DNA of 64,000 nucleotides, from NCBI GenBank assembly GCA_050743125.1, contig JBOGEB010000003.1:1-64000 (forward strand). Reading direction: 5' to 3'. Origin of the DNA: JBOGEB01 sp050743125. Lineage in GTDB: Bacteria; Actinomycetota; Nitriliruptoria; Euzebyales; Egibacteraceae. This document shows, piece after piece, positions 63,866-64,000 of the stretch (position 1 is its first letter; each line of letters begins with the position of its first letter). Below the pieces are notes generated by a model, which was given only the letters and a program-made list of their open reading frames with translations, did no database searches and was not told the DNA's origin. The translations under genes and the position numbers were made by a program.

Positions 63866-64000
63866 TGACCGCTGGGTCTATGCTGCTCTTTCCCTTACCG
63901 GTCTTACCGGGTCGGACGAGCGAAGGGGGACGGCGTGAGCGAGCAGCGACGGGAGGCGAAGCGGATCCAGCCGCCGGCGCCGACGCCGGCCGCCGAGCCG
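63866..64000. repeat. Tandem duplication, right copy (window edge)
   Basis: Identical to 62374-62508 up to the last base of the window. Confidence 0.9.
63935..64000 (+). CDS. Start of a second XRE-TPR gene copy (partial)
   Basis: The first 22 codons (VSEQRREAKRIQPPAPTPAA then EP) repeat those of the gene at 62443 exactly. The rest lies outside the window. Confidence 0.6.
   Translation, partial: MSEQRREAKRIQPPAPTPAAEP

Overview
The window is high-GC DNA from an actinomycete (phylum Actinomycetota). The evidence is the gene families: DUF5753-type XRE regulators paired with DUF6879, a WhiB-like protein, an F420-associated DUF2342 metalloprotease, an MPT70-like fasciclin lipoprotein, a LytR_C protein, a MenJ-type reductase and a 14-gene nuo operon of actinobacterial type. 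I cannot name a genus. 

Layout. (1) 0-13 kb is accessory DNA: a two-domain phosphotransferase, a DUF5753/DUF6879 regulator pair, a scrapyard at 3.4-7.3 kb (broken LysR gene, broken cysteine desulfurase, an endonuclease/phosphatase gene split by a 266-bp MITE and an ISAzo13-type insertion sequence, and a methyltransferase), then a compact candidate RiPP locus at 8.8-12.6 kb (XRE-TPR regulator, two coupled tiny 'SPCC' ORFs, radical SAM/SPASM maturase, a 43-residue precursor ending in CSCNAGDDNPY, kinase-like phosphotransferase). This locus lies between two long imperfect direct repeats. (2) 13-21 kb is mostly ordinary chromosome: metalloprotease, fasciclin lipoprotein, sulfite-oxidase-like molybdoenzyme, tRNA-Thr(CGT), aldolase/dehydrogenase fusion. 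(3) 21-26 kb looks like defence or plasticity DNA: a methylase remnant, a secreted I36 inhibitor, a membrane NACHT NTPase with an altered Walker A, and a VapBC pair with a palindromic operator. (4) 26-44 kb is the respiratory core: MenJ, nuoABCDEFGHIJKLMN and a polyprenyl diphosphate synthase, serving menaquinone supply and complex I. (5) 44.2-53.2 kb is an island bounded by ~115-bp direct repeats of the 3' end of the polyprenyl synthase gene. It holds a thymidylate-synthase homologue, NodU/TobZ carbamoyltransferase, glycosyltransferase, two nucleotide-kinase-like proteins, a methyltransferase, a phosphotransferase and an XRE-TPR regulator. This looks like a nucleoside- or nucleotide-modifying pathway, now partly decayed. 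(6) 53.5-64 kb: a group 2 sigma factor, a formate dehydrogenase operon whose alpha subunit reads through an in-frame UGA (selenocysteine) followed by a clear SECIS hairpin, an inositol monophosphatase, a type 2 NADH dehydrogenase, WhiB, and an XRE-TPR gene at the start of a tandem duplication that runs off the window.

Two themes stand out. Energy metabolism (formate dehydrogenase, NDH-1, NDH-2, menaquinone enzymes) is intact and tightly packed, with many ATGA/GTGA overlaps. The two small-molecule islands each carry an XRE-TPR regulator, a phosphotransferase and modifying enzymes, each is framed by long direct repeats, and frameshifts and nonsense codons are concentrated in these accessory zones.
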